A DNA stretch of 64,000 nucleotides from Basidiobolus meristosporus CBS 931.73 (GCA_002104905.1 MCFE01000107.1:1-64000), one strand, 5' to 3'. Counted from the stretch's first letter, positions 31,774 through 41,740 are shown. A program made the numbers and translations. The notes: a model not told the origin generated them from the sequence alone.

Positions 31774-32664
31774 TTAAAATTTGTTGCCGCGACGACCAAT
31801 GGTGGCAGTGATGTATCCAGAAAAGTCAGTCACTGGTGAGAAAATGGTCATCTCTTGGCCAGCATTGGGAAGGTTGAAGGGTGCGAGGTTGGTGGTGAAG
31901 TGGTGGCTGTTGGGGAGTGCATAGTATACATCTTGGACTTCAGGGAAGCGCTTCAAGATCAACTCGGCCATGCGGTACATGGTGGCCTGAACTGAGGCAG
32001 AGTCGTCATGAGCGAACACATCCAGGGTGGTCTTGCGAACTCCTTCGAAGATGCGGTCGAATGGAATGCTCTCGATACCAATTGAGGTGTCGATGTTGTA
32101 GTGAGCTTTTACCGTCGTGGAGAAGATACGGTCATCGGCATCCTGAAGGGTGGTGTTCTCGCAGAGATGGAAATTGGTGAAGGAAGAGCCGGTGGTCTTC
32201 AACACAAGAAGGCCTTCCAATCCAGACTTGATGCTCACACTGTCGGCAGTAACAGTGACCCAGGTCTCTCTGGTCTCGCTACCATCACGGTAGAAGGAGT
32301 GGGGATGTGGCTCGCCATTGACATTGATTCTGGTCCAACGTTGTTGAACAATGTGGACATTGGCATGGGTGACATGGGAATACTTCTCAACGAAGTGCTT
32401 ACCAAGCTCGTACGCATAGCGCTCGATGGTCTGGACGTGGTTGGACTTCTTGGCAATAACATAGCAGGTGTTCTTGACAGTGTCGGTTGGAACAACCATG
32501 CTGTTGTCAGCCTTGGTGTAGGCCTCTTCGAAGTCACCTTCAAGGAGTACTTGGCAAGTGAGCTCGACAATGTCATTATACTGGGCAGTGTGACGGATAG
32601 CTTTGGTGACTCTGACCTTGGCCTTACCATAGGCTTGACGCTTCAACTCGACTGCTCCAGACAT
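31774..32664 (-). CDS. Urate oxidase (uricase) 1
   Basis: This intronless gene of 296 residues has the usual length of the family. Uricase oxidises urate to 5-hydroxyisourate with release of hydrogen peroxide, the entry to purine nitrogen salvage. Family signatures are present: YGKAKVRV with the catalytic Lys (K14), MVVPTDTVKN with the catalytic Thr (T60), SASVQATMYRM with the substrate-binding Gln (Q226), and NSHHFTTNLAPFNLPN with the catalytic His (about H255). The protein ends RRGNKF, so the peroxisomal SKL-type tail common in uricases is absent. It is transcribed away from uricase 2, with TATATATAG about 45 bp upstream of its ATG. Confidence 0.95.
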   Translation of the reverse strand: MSGAVELKRQAYGKAKVRVTKAIRHTAQYNDIVELTCQVLLEGDFEEAYTKADNSMVVPTDTVKNTCYVIAKKSNHVQTIERYAYELGKHFVEKYSHVTHANVHIVQQRWTRINVNGEPHPHSFYRDGSETRETWVTVTADSVSIKSGLEGLLVLKTTGSSFTNFHLCENTTLQDADDRIFSTTVKAHYNIDTSIGIESIPFDRIFEGVRKTTLDVFAHDDSASVQATMYRMAELILKRFPEVQDVYYALPNSHHFTTNLAPFNLPNAGQEMTIFSPVTDFSGYITATIGRRGNKF

Positions 32665-33090
32665 CTTACAAGATTGTAGACTATTACTACTCTCTACGAC
32701 CCAGTACTCCTATATATATGGCTGGAGGTATTTACCTCCTCTCGGATTGGCACTAAGACCCCATAACTCTTTGACCTATTTCCATCTTTTGAATCTAGGC
32801 TCGTATCCGACTAGTTTTGCGAGGTGGATAGATAAGATTTGACTTATCGGACTGCCAACACAGCAGTTCATGTCACACAATCCATCTGCGATGTGGAGTA
32901 GATCTCAATCCCTGAGAATATCTGTATTAGAAGGCATCACGACTTACACTTCAATATTGGTAGGACAAGTGTGAACAAAGGCCGAGACTGCCATACATCT
33001 GATGCAGTTGGTATCGCTTGTGAATCCACTCCGACTATAAGTTCTCATCACCAGTCCATACTGAGTATCAGCCAAGCACATATTCACAAA
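32665..33090. promoter_or_regulatory. Shared promoter region of the two uricase genes
   Basis: These 426 bp lie between two divergent starts. A TATA-like TATATATATGG lies at 32711-32721 for the minus gene. GATA cores cluster at 32826-32848 (GGATAGATAAG and CTTATC), matching the HGATAR sites used by nitrogen-regulatory GATA factors in fungi. Coordinate induction under nitrogen limitation is inferred. Confidence 0.45.
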
Positions 33091-33981
33091 ATGACCAACA
33101 CCTCCAGCGCTTACTTGAAGAAACAAGCCTATGGCAAGACCAAGGTTCGCATCACCAAGGTCATCCGCCACACCAAGAGCTGGCACGATGTTGTCGAGCT
33201 CACTGCCCAAGTCCTTCTTGATGGCAAGTTCGAGACCTCCTACACCGAGGCTGACAACTCTGTTGTTGTCCCAACCGACACTGTCAAGAACACCCTCTAC
33301 GTCCTCGCCAAGAAGTCCGAGAATGTTCAAACCATCGAGCGCTTTGGTTATGAGATTGGCCAACACTTCATCAACAGATACTCCCATGTCGACGATGTCT
33401 ACATCAAGCTCATCCAACACCGCTGGACTCGTGTTGAGATCGATGGCCAACTCCACCCCCACTCCTTCCTTCGTGATGGTGATGAGACCAGACGTGTCGA
33501 GATAACTGTTTCCCGTGACGGAAAGGTTTCCGTCGAATCTCGTCTCAAGGATCTTCTTGTGTTGAAGTCCACCGGCTCTGCCTTCACCAACTTCCACCGT
33601 TGCGAGTACACCACTCTTCAAGATGCCACTGACCGCATCTTCTCCACCAGTGTCGATGCCAAGTGGACCTACAACCTCGAGAAGTCCAAGATCGAGGAGA
33701 TTCCATTCGATGAGATTGCCAACAGTGTTCGCGAGATCACCCTCAGCACCTTTGCCACCGATGACTCAGCCTCAGTGCAAGCCACCATGTACCAGATGGG
33801 TGAGAAGGTGTTGGGCCAGAATGTGGATGTTAGCGAGATCAGCTACGCCCTTCCCAACAAACACTACCTCAGTGTCAACCTGAAGCCCTTCAACCTTCCC
33901 AATGAAGGCAAGGACATGAACATCTTCCAACCCATCAGTGACCCCTCTGGCTATATCACTGCCACCATTGCGCGTCAGTAA
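33091..33981 (+). CDS. Urate oxidase (uricase) 2
   Basis: A second intronless 296-residue uricase, clearly homologous to uricase 1 over its whole length but well diverged. The catalytic Lys (YGKTKVRI, K16), Thr (VVVPTDTVKN, T62), Gln (SASVQATMYQM) and His (NKHYLSVNLKPFNLPN, about H258) are all kept, so it should be active. The start at 33091 (MTNTSSAYLKKQ) is chosen by alignment with uricase 1. An in-frame ATG 40 codons upstream adds a non-homologous tail. It ends ATIARQ, again without SKL. Codon use is more C-rich at third positions than its neighbour, suggesting high expression. AATAAA lies at 34046-34051. Confidence 0.95.
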   Translation: MTNTSSAYLKKQAYGKTKVRITKVIRHTKSWHDVVELTAQVLLDGKFETSYTEADNSVVVPTDTVKNTLYVLAKKSENVQTIERFGYEIGQHFINRYSHVDDVYIKLIQHRWTRVEIDGQLHPHSFLRDGDETRRVEITVSRDGKVSVESRLKDLLVLKSTGSAFTNFHRCEYTTLQDATDRIFSTSVDAKWTYNLEKSKIEEIPFDEIANSVREITLSTFATDDSASVQATMYQMGEKVLGQNVDVSEISYALPNKHYLSVNLKPFNLPNEGKDMNIFQPISDPSGYITATIARQ

Positions 33982-34263
33982 TAATTCCTCCACCTGATGC
34001 TCGTTCATTGTACTTTGCTTCACTTCGTGTATAGTCCAGATACTGAATAAACTTCAAAGCCTAGCCATGGAATAAATTGACTTCACAGTGAATCAAAGCG
34101 TCCAATTTGATAATGCGATCATTTAATGGAATATGAGAAGTAGCATTGGGATTTCGAAATAACCTAGAGTGTACCGACTGAATAGACATATACATATTAA
34201 ATGATTCAGCATAACTGATTCACAACATCTGCTGGTTGTTTGTGTGCCAAGTGTACTAGTTGA

Positions 34264-34758
34264 TCATTCATCGTCAAAATCATGATCTTTCTGAGACCTC
34301 AATTTTGCCAGCTCCACATCTCTTGAATACTTTCGCTTGTCGGAAATCAAGCTTTGAAGCAAGCGAGCAAGTTCGCGGAAAAAGGTCGCGTCCGACTCAC
34401 TCACCGCCCAAGTTGCTAATACGACGGGGTGCTGGTTTGGTGGTAAGGGCGAGCGTTCATTTTCATCATATATGCTCTCTTCTTGCGGACTCGTGGATGA
34501 TGTTGCTATGGAACCAAGCCCCCAGGCACTCCTTGGTTGTGCAGAAGCAGTGCCAGCGAGTTTGGGTTTTTTTGCCTCCTGGTGGGCAACGTAACTTCCA
34601 CGAAGTTCCTCCAAAGCAGCAGTGATGGCGATAATCTGTTCTGCAAGTTCCTCAAGATAACGATTTGGAAGATCGTGTGCGCTGGTTGTCATTGACATGT
34701 TGACGCCTCCAGACGAAGTGATTGAGGCGGAGAAATTGTCTCGCTTCTTGGGGCGCAT
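34264..34758 (-). CDS. Hypothetical protein (164 aa), coiled-coil tendency
   Basis: An open frame starts MRPKKRDNFSAS. A helical segment (YLEELAEQIIAITAALEEL, about residues 34-52) is followed by a polar Ser/Pro-rich linker. A second helical segment comes near the end (FFRELARLLQSLISDKRKY, about 125-143), and the tail is acidic (DHDFDDE). There is no signal peptide or membrane span. The basic N terminus could serve nuclear import. Composition and even codon use look genic and it fills the gap between uricase 2 and the glycosidase, but I do not recognise the family. Confidence 0.55.
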   Translation of the reverse strand: MRPKKRDNFSASITSSGGVNMSMTTSAHDLPNRYLEELAEQIIAITAALEELRGSYVAHQEAKKPKLAGTASAQPRSAWGLGSIATSSTSPQEESIYDENERSPLPPNQHPVVLATWAVSESDATFFRELARLLQSLISDKRKYSRDVELAKLRSQKDHDFDDE

Positions 34759-34759
34759 G

Positions 34760-35325
34760 GTGCACAGGGTTAGAATAGAGAGGAGCAGAGTTTAATGGCA
34801 AACACAAGAAGAGGTGGGGAAATGCTAGAGCAAAGCATCAATTGAAGGAGAGGAATAGCATACAAAACGCTGTCACACGTTACTGTAAGTCATCCATTGA
34901 CTCAATAGTTGCCAATCAATATTGCGTATTCACATGTAGTCACCATAAATATTCATTCATATCCTCTGGCTCTCCAAGGTGTGGGAAGTTTTGTTTACTT
35001 ATTCATAATCAAATCAGAGGAGGAGCTTGTCTATAGGACTGAACTTGGATATCATTTCTTACAATAGCAGTGATCATGTTCAACCCTTCCAGACTAACAA
35101 TCACTGAGGCTTATTATCTTTGGCTTGATCATGCTGCCTGCAACAACTAAGTATAGTATGATTTTTGTGGTTCATATCTGCAGATTAGATGGTGTTCCTT
35201 GAGTTACGAAATTTTATGTCTTGATGTATAGCCCTTTGTAGTGCAAGTTATGTATCATTGAAACTATGGGAAACCAAACCCTCACACTGCAAGAGGGAGC
35301 ATTTTTTACTGTTAACAATTATCAG
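34760..35325. other. Intergenic, no gene seen
   Basis: Contains the upstream side of the 34264-34758 gene and the 3' flank of the glycosidase gene. No other frame is convincing. Confidence 0.4.
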
Positions 35326-35332
35326 CAACGCT

Positions 35333-37684
35333 CTATATTTCTGTCACTGCACGATCGCTTTGATAACGCAGCACCTTGCCATCGGGGAACTTGGCCATTA
35401 TCGAATGGGCTTCTACACACATCCCGCATTTGGCGTTTCCTTGGAGATTTCCACCATGAGTGTATGCGTGGTCCCCAAAGTTCGCGACCAACTGCGTCCC
35501 ATCTTCGAAGGTGGTCCGCTGCACTCGGCGATCCTCCGATAGCCAGGCGAAATCCGTCATCGATTTAAACGCCAGTTTCTCGTGCACTGGTCTGAAAAAA
35601 GCATCCAACCGAAGCAAGTATTTCGTTCGCACCTCGGCCGTAGCCAGATTCAGGTGTACCATTGGAGGGATGTTGTACAACATCTGCATCAACTCCACGT
35701 CCGACTGGATTTCCGGGAATTTCAGGTTGTCGATCAGCCAGTGGTTGGTGGTCACTATGCTATCATGGAAAACGGCTTGGAACAGCGGGACCCGCTTGGC
35801 TGGGTTGTAGAACAGCTCACGATAGATCGGCTTAATGGCGGCAGGTTTGAAGAACAAAGCAGGCTGGTTTTCAGGGAAATAGCCACCCAGGAAATACGGG
35901 GAGCTTTTGTTCTTGTGCATTTCCACATCGCCCCATCCAAAGTTGGTGTTTTGCATGCCATGAGCAAAGGGAACTTCTCTGTTCACATGGGCATAGCCGT
36001 TTTCCGATCCAGCTAGTAGCCTTAGCCTTGGATCCATTGCCACCCACTGCATACGTCTGTTCCTGTCAGCGGCATCTTGGGATTCGGTGCTAATGTGAGC
36101 AGGGTCGTAATCTTCGTGGACCATCCCAGAAGCATCTGCATCCAAGAACCAACTGTTATATGCATTGCGGGTCTGTGTCTGGATCTCCCGTACTCTTCGA
36201 TGATACACATTCTGAACACAGGGCGTATTGGTGTAGACCCCTTTCCCTTGAAAGCCAGGTAGGCGTTTGCCGTTCTCCAGCATCACTCCGCATTTTTCAA
36301 ACACCTCCTGGCCCATGTTAGCAGTTCGGAACGACTGATCGGTCCCGTCTGGAATGGCTGTGTTGTATGAATCATAAGGGCCAATTAGGTAGCCAGCATC
36401 ATTCGCAGCTTGGACTCCCTCTGGGTGATAAAACCCTGCCTGGTAATCAGGGAGCCCAAGGAACATTCGCGTCAAACCCGACTCGTGTAGCCTCTCCATC
36501 ATTTTGGTTGAGGCCCCATCTCCCCATCTTTCCATTGGAATCACCGAATCCTGGAATAGTTCCTTCAAGGCATGCTTCTGCTTATCTTCTAGATACTTGA
36601 GCTCCGGGGATTCCAGCTGGGTGGCATCAAGTTGGGGCACAATTTCGTTGATATCATTGGTGACAACTGCTTGGGTGAATCTCTCGGTTGGCAAGTCTTT
36701 GGACGCTAACGCTTCTTTGCTCTCGAGGCTAAGCTTGCTTCGCAATGCTTCGGCCAACGGTTCGGTGCTGTTACTCAAGATTTCCGAGAATTTCGCCCAA
36801 TTTTTCACATCCTGAGGGGCAAGCATCTGTTTTCCCCAGAGGTAGGAGTGGCTGGCCCCGATTAATTTGTGGCCTGTTTGGGACCAACCAATGCGATGCA
36901 GTTTCTCCCACAAGCTTTTGAACTGCCCTCGGGACTTGATCAGTCGACGGAACCGCTTGGATGGAGCAATTGGGTCCAGCTTATTTGGTGTAAGGTGATA
37001 CAGCAGTTCATACGGCTGCTTATAACTTAGTTTAGAAAAGGTATGATGGCCGGTTAGTCGCATTGGCTCGTCAATAAACTCCACCACGGTGTTGAAAGGG
37101 TTGGGGAAGATGACGCTCAGCGTATCCTTCCTCTCGGTGGTGCTGTTCTTCGCTGGATGTATGTACTCCACCCCGAACAATGGCAAGCTCATCTCTTCCG
37201 TCACCGAGATTTTTTCACCGGTGAGTTGAGCTCGCCATTCCTGATCGTCCAATGGGATGTACATTCCCTCCACTTTTGGAAATAACAGCGCCTTAGCCCC
37301 CCGTTGCTCGCTTAATGGTAGTAAAGGCCACTGCATCGTGCCAGGGCTCGTCCTTGATACCCGGACATGAAAATCGTCTCCGGACAACGAGGCAGATATC
37401 GACACCGGAGAATTTTCCCACCGCCATTTAGCATGATGGCGCCCAACGGACAGCTTCTGAATATTTTCGGTGAGGTTCGCCATAGGGAGTGAGAGAGTGA
37501 TGATCTTCCCGTTCTTTCCGGCAGTCTCCGCCTCCATTGCCAAGGTGCTAGGATCAATGGTGATATGCCACAGGTCATTTGAGAGCTTGAATTTCCTTCC
37601 GGCATCATCAGCAGAAGCCGCGATGGTGACGGAGGAAATACTGAGCACAGTAAGAAACAGCTGAATATATCTTGATCCGGTCAT
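35333..37684 (-). CDS. Secreted glycoside hydrolase, GH129/GH101-related
   Basis: This single exon encodes 783 residues. The start MTGSRYIQLFLTVLSISSV is a signal peptide. An ATG 15 codons upstream is rejected because the minus-strand TATA (GTATATAATG, about 37728-37737) sits on top of it. The second half has the pattern of the GH101-related/GH129 family: YLIGPYDSYNTAIPDG, then WFLDADASGMVHEDYDP with candidate nucleophile Asp (D515 or D517), and LLAGSENGYAHVNREVPFAHG with candidate acid/base Glu (E561). The spacing is close to that of known GH129 active sites. Known members release alpha-linked N-acetylgalactosamine. The natural substrate here is not known. The family is mainly bacterial and this gene has no intron, so ancient transfer is possible. 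Family assignment rests on motif memory, not a search. Confidence 0.7.
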   Translation of the reverse strand: MTGSRYIQLFLTVLSISSVTIAASADDAGRKFKLSNDLWHITIDPSTLAMEAETAGKNGKIITLSLPMANLTENIQKLSVGRHHAKWRWENSPVSISASLSGDDFHVRVSRTSPGTMQWPLLPLSEQRGAKALLFPKVEGMYIPLDDQEWRAQLTGEKISVTEEMSLPLFGVEYIHPAKNSTTERKDTLSVIFPNPFNTVVEFIDEPMRLTGHHTFSKLSYKQPYELLYHLTPNKLDPIAPSKRFRRLIKSRGQFKSLWEKLHRIGWSQTGHKLIGASHSYLWGKQMLAPQDVKNWAKFSEILSNSTEPLAEALRSKLSLESKEALASKDLPTERFTQAVVTNDINEIVPQLDATQLESPELKYLEDKQKHALKELFQDSVIPMERWGDGASTKMMERLHESGLTRMFLGLPDYQAGFYHPEGVQAANDAGYLIGPYDSYNTAIPDGTDQSFRTANMGQEVFEKCGVMLENGKRLPGFQGKGVYTNTPCVQNVYHRRVREIQTQTRNAYNSWFLDADASGMVHEDYDPAHISTESQDAADRNRRMQWVAMDPRLRLLAGSENGYAHVNREVPFAHGMQNTNFGWGDVEMHKNKSSPYFLGGYFPENQPALFFKPAAIKPIYRELFYNPAKRVPLFQAVFHDSIVTTNHWLIDNLKFPEIQSDVELMQMLYNIPPMVHLNLATAEVRTKYLLRLDAFFRPVHEKLAFKSMTDFAWLSEDRRVQRTTFEDGTQLVANFGDHAYTHGGNLQGNAKCGMCVEAHSIMAKFPDGKVLRYQSDRAVTEI

Positions 37685-37739
37685 GTAAAGTAGCGAGCTT
37701 AGCAAAAAGGAATCGCTCGATGCCCTCATTATATACCTC

Positions 37740-39340
37740 TTGAGTGTAGCCCAGCCCGGCGCCTATTACGGCCGCTTGCATCTGGCGAAAACGCTGGGCT
37801 ATTTTTAACCGACGGTTGAATGCAATGAACATTGAATTTTGGCCCAGCCACCCATCTATGAGCAGCAAGCAACCCTACTGATGTCAAGCGTGGTCACGAG
37901 GGCGGATGCATCTGGGGTATGTCCGCCACCTTTGTTTTGGATTGCGATCTCCTTTCTTGGGTGAATCTTCAATGTGAATCCTCCTTATTTGGTGGCGTAT
38001 TTTTAGACCCAATGCGTATCTACGATCCACACCCTCGAATTGGGAATTTCATGCATTTGCTCAAGCGTAATGACGCCGACCGAGCTATTGGGAGTTTACG
38101 CAGCGATATCCTTACCATTGGTCACCTAGTAAGGGCTCGGCCACGATTAAGAGTTTGGATGGCCATCGTTTATTACGGGTTTGGTTTCATGGGTTTGTAT
38201 GATTTATAAAGCTATTGTTTCTTCCCAGTTGATGTGTGGGTGGCCATGATTAAGAGTTTGTTACAAAGTAGCTTGTTTTATTGGGAGACTGCAATCATAC
38301 AGATGACATCCTCGTGTTGAGGCAAGGATAAAATCCAATAACAGGTGTGTTTCCAGCGGAATTCCTAGCAGCCGAGAGTTCATTTGGATCTGGCTCTCAT
38401 CTTTCTTCTCTTGCGCTTGAGACGTCTTTGTCTCTTCTTCTTCCACTTATCTCTCATCTGAAGGTGATCGACCAAGGTGAAATCGGGGACCATGATTAAG
38501 AGTATGCTGGGATACGTCCCACTTGCAAATCCCACTCTCCATTGGTGGGAAGCACTCGAATATAACCAGGTGGAAGAGCCAGCGGTGGGACCTGACGAAG
38601 GCGCCGACTCCTTTTGACTTGGAAATCAATGTTTGGAGGGGGGATCTTTACTTCACTTGTTAATTCGGTACCGGCGATGCAATGCCTGGGTTAGGACTAC
38701 ACGGTGCATTATCCAGAACCACTTTTTCGGAACAATGTCAGCCCTCCATTCCCGATATGTCGAGAAAATTTTCCTGATAGTTGGCTACCTAAATATCAAG
38801 TCTGTCTTAGAGGTTAATCTAATGTATCCGGCAACACCCTTCAATAGGTCCTGAGCGTGGTCATGATTTCATACTACAGTATTACCACATTAAGGTATCA
38901 TTGCTTGCACAATCAATCGGAGTGTTATGACGCAATATTCTGACCTATTCCACATGGGATCCGGTGGAGTGGATTTGGCTTGTCACCAAATCTCCTTGAC
39001 AAGCACCCACCGAGATGTAGGACATGAGTAAGTCAACTTGGCCAATTGTTTTCCCAAAGCAGCTCCGAGATGTATGGGCGAAGTGACGCGCGACAGGCCC
39101 GCTATCGAATTACACCATTTACTCAAGAGTCCGGTGGATATTTGTTCCGTCGAAATCGACTCGTAGTTATAAACAAATCCCCTAGCCAGCACATCATTGG
39201 TGGACACCGGATGACGTTGGATCGCTGGGGTTCCAAAACGATCTAGGATCCGGCATAAACGATGGTGGGAGGTGCGAGAAATTACGATTCAGGAGTGGAA
39301 GTGCAAGGAATCTCCAAGCTGACAAATCCAATGCTACACG
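37740..39340. other. 1.6 kb intergenic region, no gene supported
   Basis: Several short frames (for example 37919-38209) have no promoter, signal peptide or family motif. A 20-bp word, GGCCA(T/C)GATTAAGAGTTTG, occurs at about 38138, 38242 and with changes at 38488. TATAAATAG at 39348 belongs to the GST gene. Confidence 0.4.
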
Positions 39341-39347
39341 CATATGG

Positions 39348-39356
39348 TATAAATAG
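39348..39356 (+). promoter_or_regulatory. TATA box of the GST gene
   Basis: TATAAATAG lies 45 bp upstream of the ATG at 39393, the same spacing as in the chitin deacetylase genes. Confidence 0.65.
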
Positions 39357-39392
39357 ACTCGTCATCAAAGACCCCATACCTATCCATCCAAT

Positions 39393-40278
39393 ATGTCCAC
39401 TGCATCCAAGACCCGTTACGAGCTGTTCTACTTCAACTTGCCCGCCCGCGCAGAAGCCATTCGCTTTTTGCTGGAGTACGGTAAGGTAGGGTAGGAGTGG
39501 ATCCGCGAGATTTCTCTGCCCCTTCACTCACCATTCTTCCTCGATTCAGGCCGATTGGACCGAGCGCAACCCTGTGGTGAGTTTTCTGTTGTTAGGATTT
39601 CGAGATCGCCCCGTATTTAACCACAGTCCCATTTCAGAACTGGGCCGAAGAAAAACCCACCACCCCGTTCGGCTGCCTTCCAGTCCTCACCGTACACCGC
39701 GAGGACGGTTCGGTAAGTTCTTCCCTACCGAGGCTCCGGGAAGAGCGGCCTATTTAATGCGGTTCCCCTCGTTTAGGAATTCCAACTGGGAGAAAGTCAC
39801 ACCATTGAGCGTTATCTCGCCCGCAAGTTTGGTAAGTTCTCGGCATTGGGGTGTGCCACGTAACTCCGGCTCATTCATTTCCCGCCACACAGGACTTCTG
39901 GGTTCCAACGAGGACGAAGCCGCGTTGATCGACAGCTTCTGCGAGGGCTGGGCCACCCTCATCAACGCCATGGTCGCCTGTAAATTCGGCAAGACCGAGG
40001 CGGCCAAGGAGGCCGGGAAATCCAGCTTCGACCGCGCCTCCCAGGATATCCTCGAGTACCACGAAAAGCAACTCGCCAAGAACGGCAACGGCCTCTACTT
40101 CGGCACCCAACTCTCCCTGGTGGATATCCTCGCCTATACCATGGTGCAGTCGGTGAAAGGGTTCGGATTCGACGTGCTTGACAAGGCGCCCGGTCTGAAC
40201 CGACTCTGCGAGACCATTCAGAACCACCCAGTCATCGGTGCCTACGCTCAGGAGCGTCTCAAGGCTAAGAGCCTGTGA
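39393..40278 (+). CDS. Glutathione S-transferase, sigma-like (211 aa, 5 exons)
   Basis: Exons are 39393-39485, 39550-39576, 39638-39712, 39777-39831 and 39893-40278. All introns are GT-AG and 60-64 bp, and the frame closes exactly (636 nt). The protein starts MSTASKTRYELFYFNLPARA. The Tyr-rich first strand and ARAEAIRFLLEYG are typical of sigma/alpha-like GST N-terminal thioredoxin folds. CLPVLTVH carries the cis-Pro, and LGESHTIERYLARKFGLLG carries the glutathione-binding Glu-Ser pair. The helical C-terminal domain ends ERLKAKSL. GSTs conjugate glutathione to electrophiles in the cytosol. A 27-nt second exon (ADWTERNPV) is unusually short. AATAAA lies at 40335-40340. Codon use is GC-rich. 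Confidence 0.9.
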
Positions 40279-40340
40279 TCGCACCGTGTAGTATCGGACG
40301 AAACGGTCATGTAGCAGCATTCCACAGATTAGGAAATAAA

Positions 40341-40690
40341 TGAAATCCCCCTGTAAAATACGCACTCTTCTCGATGTCCATCTCCATCATATCATCCGTT
40401 TAGTATGGAAACGGGGGGTTTGGTGAGATTTGGGGTTAACCAGACCAGGCTAAGCCAACTCTTGGCCATCGAGCCTACTATCTGGACATCATTGCTATCA
40501 GGGATTAGAGTCCTCTGGCTGATCCAAATTTGGGAACCTCCCATATGAAAACGAGATCCGTTCAGATCGAGCGGACCATATATGTCCATCCCATGTGAAG
40601 ATACCCTATCTCCACCCTAAATCCAGACGTTCTTTCGCTTTCACATGCGTTTCCAATCAAGAATTCCACTCTACTCTACCGTCCGGGCGA
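40341..40690. other. Intergenic region between GST and the repeat membrane protein
   Basis: No reading frame of note. CTATTTAAACGG at about 40691 may be the TATA region of the next gene, since the first ATG after it is the one at 40832. Confidence 0.4.
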
Positions 40691-40831
40691 ACCTATTTAA
40701 ACGGTGAAGCCAAGTGATCTCCCAAATCCCACCCTCTAAACCACCACCCTACCCCCCCATCTACCAACCTGTCGAGCATTCATTTAACTCCGATAACCCC
40801 CTTGGACGCGGTGAACACCCGCTTCCGCCGG

Positions 40832-41485
40832 ATGAGCACCTTTGTTGGCAAGGAGGATCTCCCGCTGATCGTCGGCATGGTGCTGGCCGCAGCGATCCTC
40901 GGTAGTCCCCGGGAGTTCTTGCTGGTCCTGCTGCTGGCCGTGGTAGCCTCCGAGGTACCCAGCACGTTAGAGTCCTTAGTCATCATCCTCCTGGCCGGGA
41001 TCACCCCGCTCCTGACCACCTCTCGAGAGTTACTGTTCGTTTTCGGTTTCACCGTGATCATTGCCACCATCGAGACCAACCCGAACTTCTGGAAACGGTT
41101 CCTGCTCGCCGGGGCGTTGGCGTATCTCTCCGGCATCGAGGAAGTGCTCCTGATCTTCGCCATTTCCTCCATCGCCGGGGCCTTCACCGGGACCAAGGGG
41201 CTTCTGCTGCTGTCCGGGGTGATCGGGATCGTGACCGGGATCGCCGGTTTCCAAGAGTTCCTGCTCATCACCGCGCTGACCCTCGCGGTCGGCCTGGGGA
41301 TGGTGATCATCCAAGGGGTCGCCTGCGCCGTCCGGTTCCTCCTAAGAAACCTCTCGAGATCCGTCTACCGTCTCTTCTCCTCCGGATCCTCCTCCCTTTT
41401 CGTCCTTCTGCTGACCATCTCCATGATTTGTCTGGAGGAGTCCTGGAGATTCCTTCTGTACTTCCTCTCGGCGGAGATCCGTTGA
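40832..41485 (+). CDS. Membrane protein with four 38-residue repeats (217 aa)
   Basis: The start is the first ATG after a TATA-like CTATTTAAA at about 40691. The 217-residue protein is mostly hydrophobic and repeats with an exact period of 38 residues (9-46, 47-84, 85-122, 123-160). Position 20 of every unit is Glu (E28, E66, E104, E142) followed by a Phe/Leu/Val-Leu-Leu run: SPREFLLV, TSRELLFV, GIEEVLLI, GFQEFLLI. Each unit has two hydrophobic segments, so about eight short membrane spans or re-entrant helices are likely. A basic loop (FLLRNLSRSVYRLF) and one further span follow. I know no family with this pattern, so a transport or scaffold function is open. The DNA is GC-rich compared with the rest of the window. 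Confidence 0.65.
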   Translation: MSTFVGKEDLPLIVGMVLAAAILGSPREFLLVLLLAVVASEVPSTLESLVIILLAGITPLLTTSRELLFVFGFTVIIATIETNPNFWKRFLLAGALAYLSGIEEVLLIFAISSIAGAFTGTKGLLLLSGVIGIVTGIAGFQEFLLITALTLAVGLGMVIIQGVACAVRFLLRNLSRSVYRLFSSGSSSLFVLLLTISMICLEESWRFLLYFLSAEIR

Positions 41486-41639
41486 CTGGGGACAAGAGGG
41501 GAGGGGGGGGGTACGAGTAGCGTATGAATGTAAATACTGTCACCGCAAATCTTTTTGTAATTAAATAACCGACCTCAACCGGAGGAAATGAATGTAGGTC
41601 CCACGGTGGCCTGTTGATACGGATGTCGAGTCATTAGGG

Positions 41640-41740
41640 AGACTTGTGTTTATTGAAGTAGAAAGGTATATGGGTTCAGGGTGAGGGTTAGGGTAGGAGC
41701 TCAAGCTAGGGGTAGGGGGGGTAGGGGTAAGAATGCCGAT
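41640..41740. repeat. Short telomere-like motif
   Basis: GGGTGAGGGTTAGGGTAGG lies near 41678-41696, followed by GGGGTAGGGGGGGTAGGGG. Only one perfect TTAGGG is present, so this is a G-rich stretch and not a telomere. Confidence 0.4.

Noticed and set aside
32101-32679. Open frame of 192 codons on the plus strand
   Set aside because: It is antisense to urate oxidase 1, whose frame has all catalytic motifs.
32944-33621. Open frame of 225 codons on the minus strand
   Set aside because: It is antisense to urate oxidase 2.
37919-38209. 96-codon frame as a gene
   Set aside because: No promoter, no motif and mixed composition. Chance cannot be excluded.
41670-41720. Telomere at 41.7 kb
   Set aside because: Only one TTAGGG word lies inside a G-rich stretch, and genes continue on both sides.
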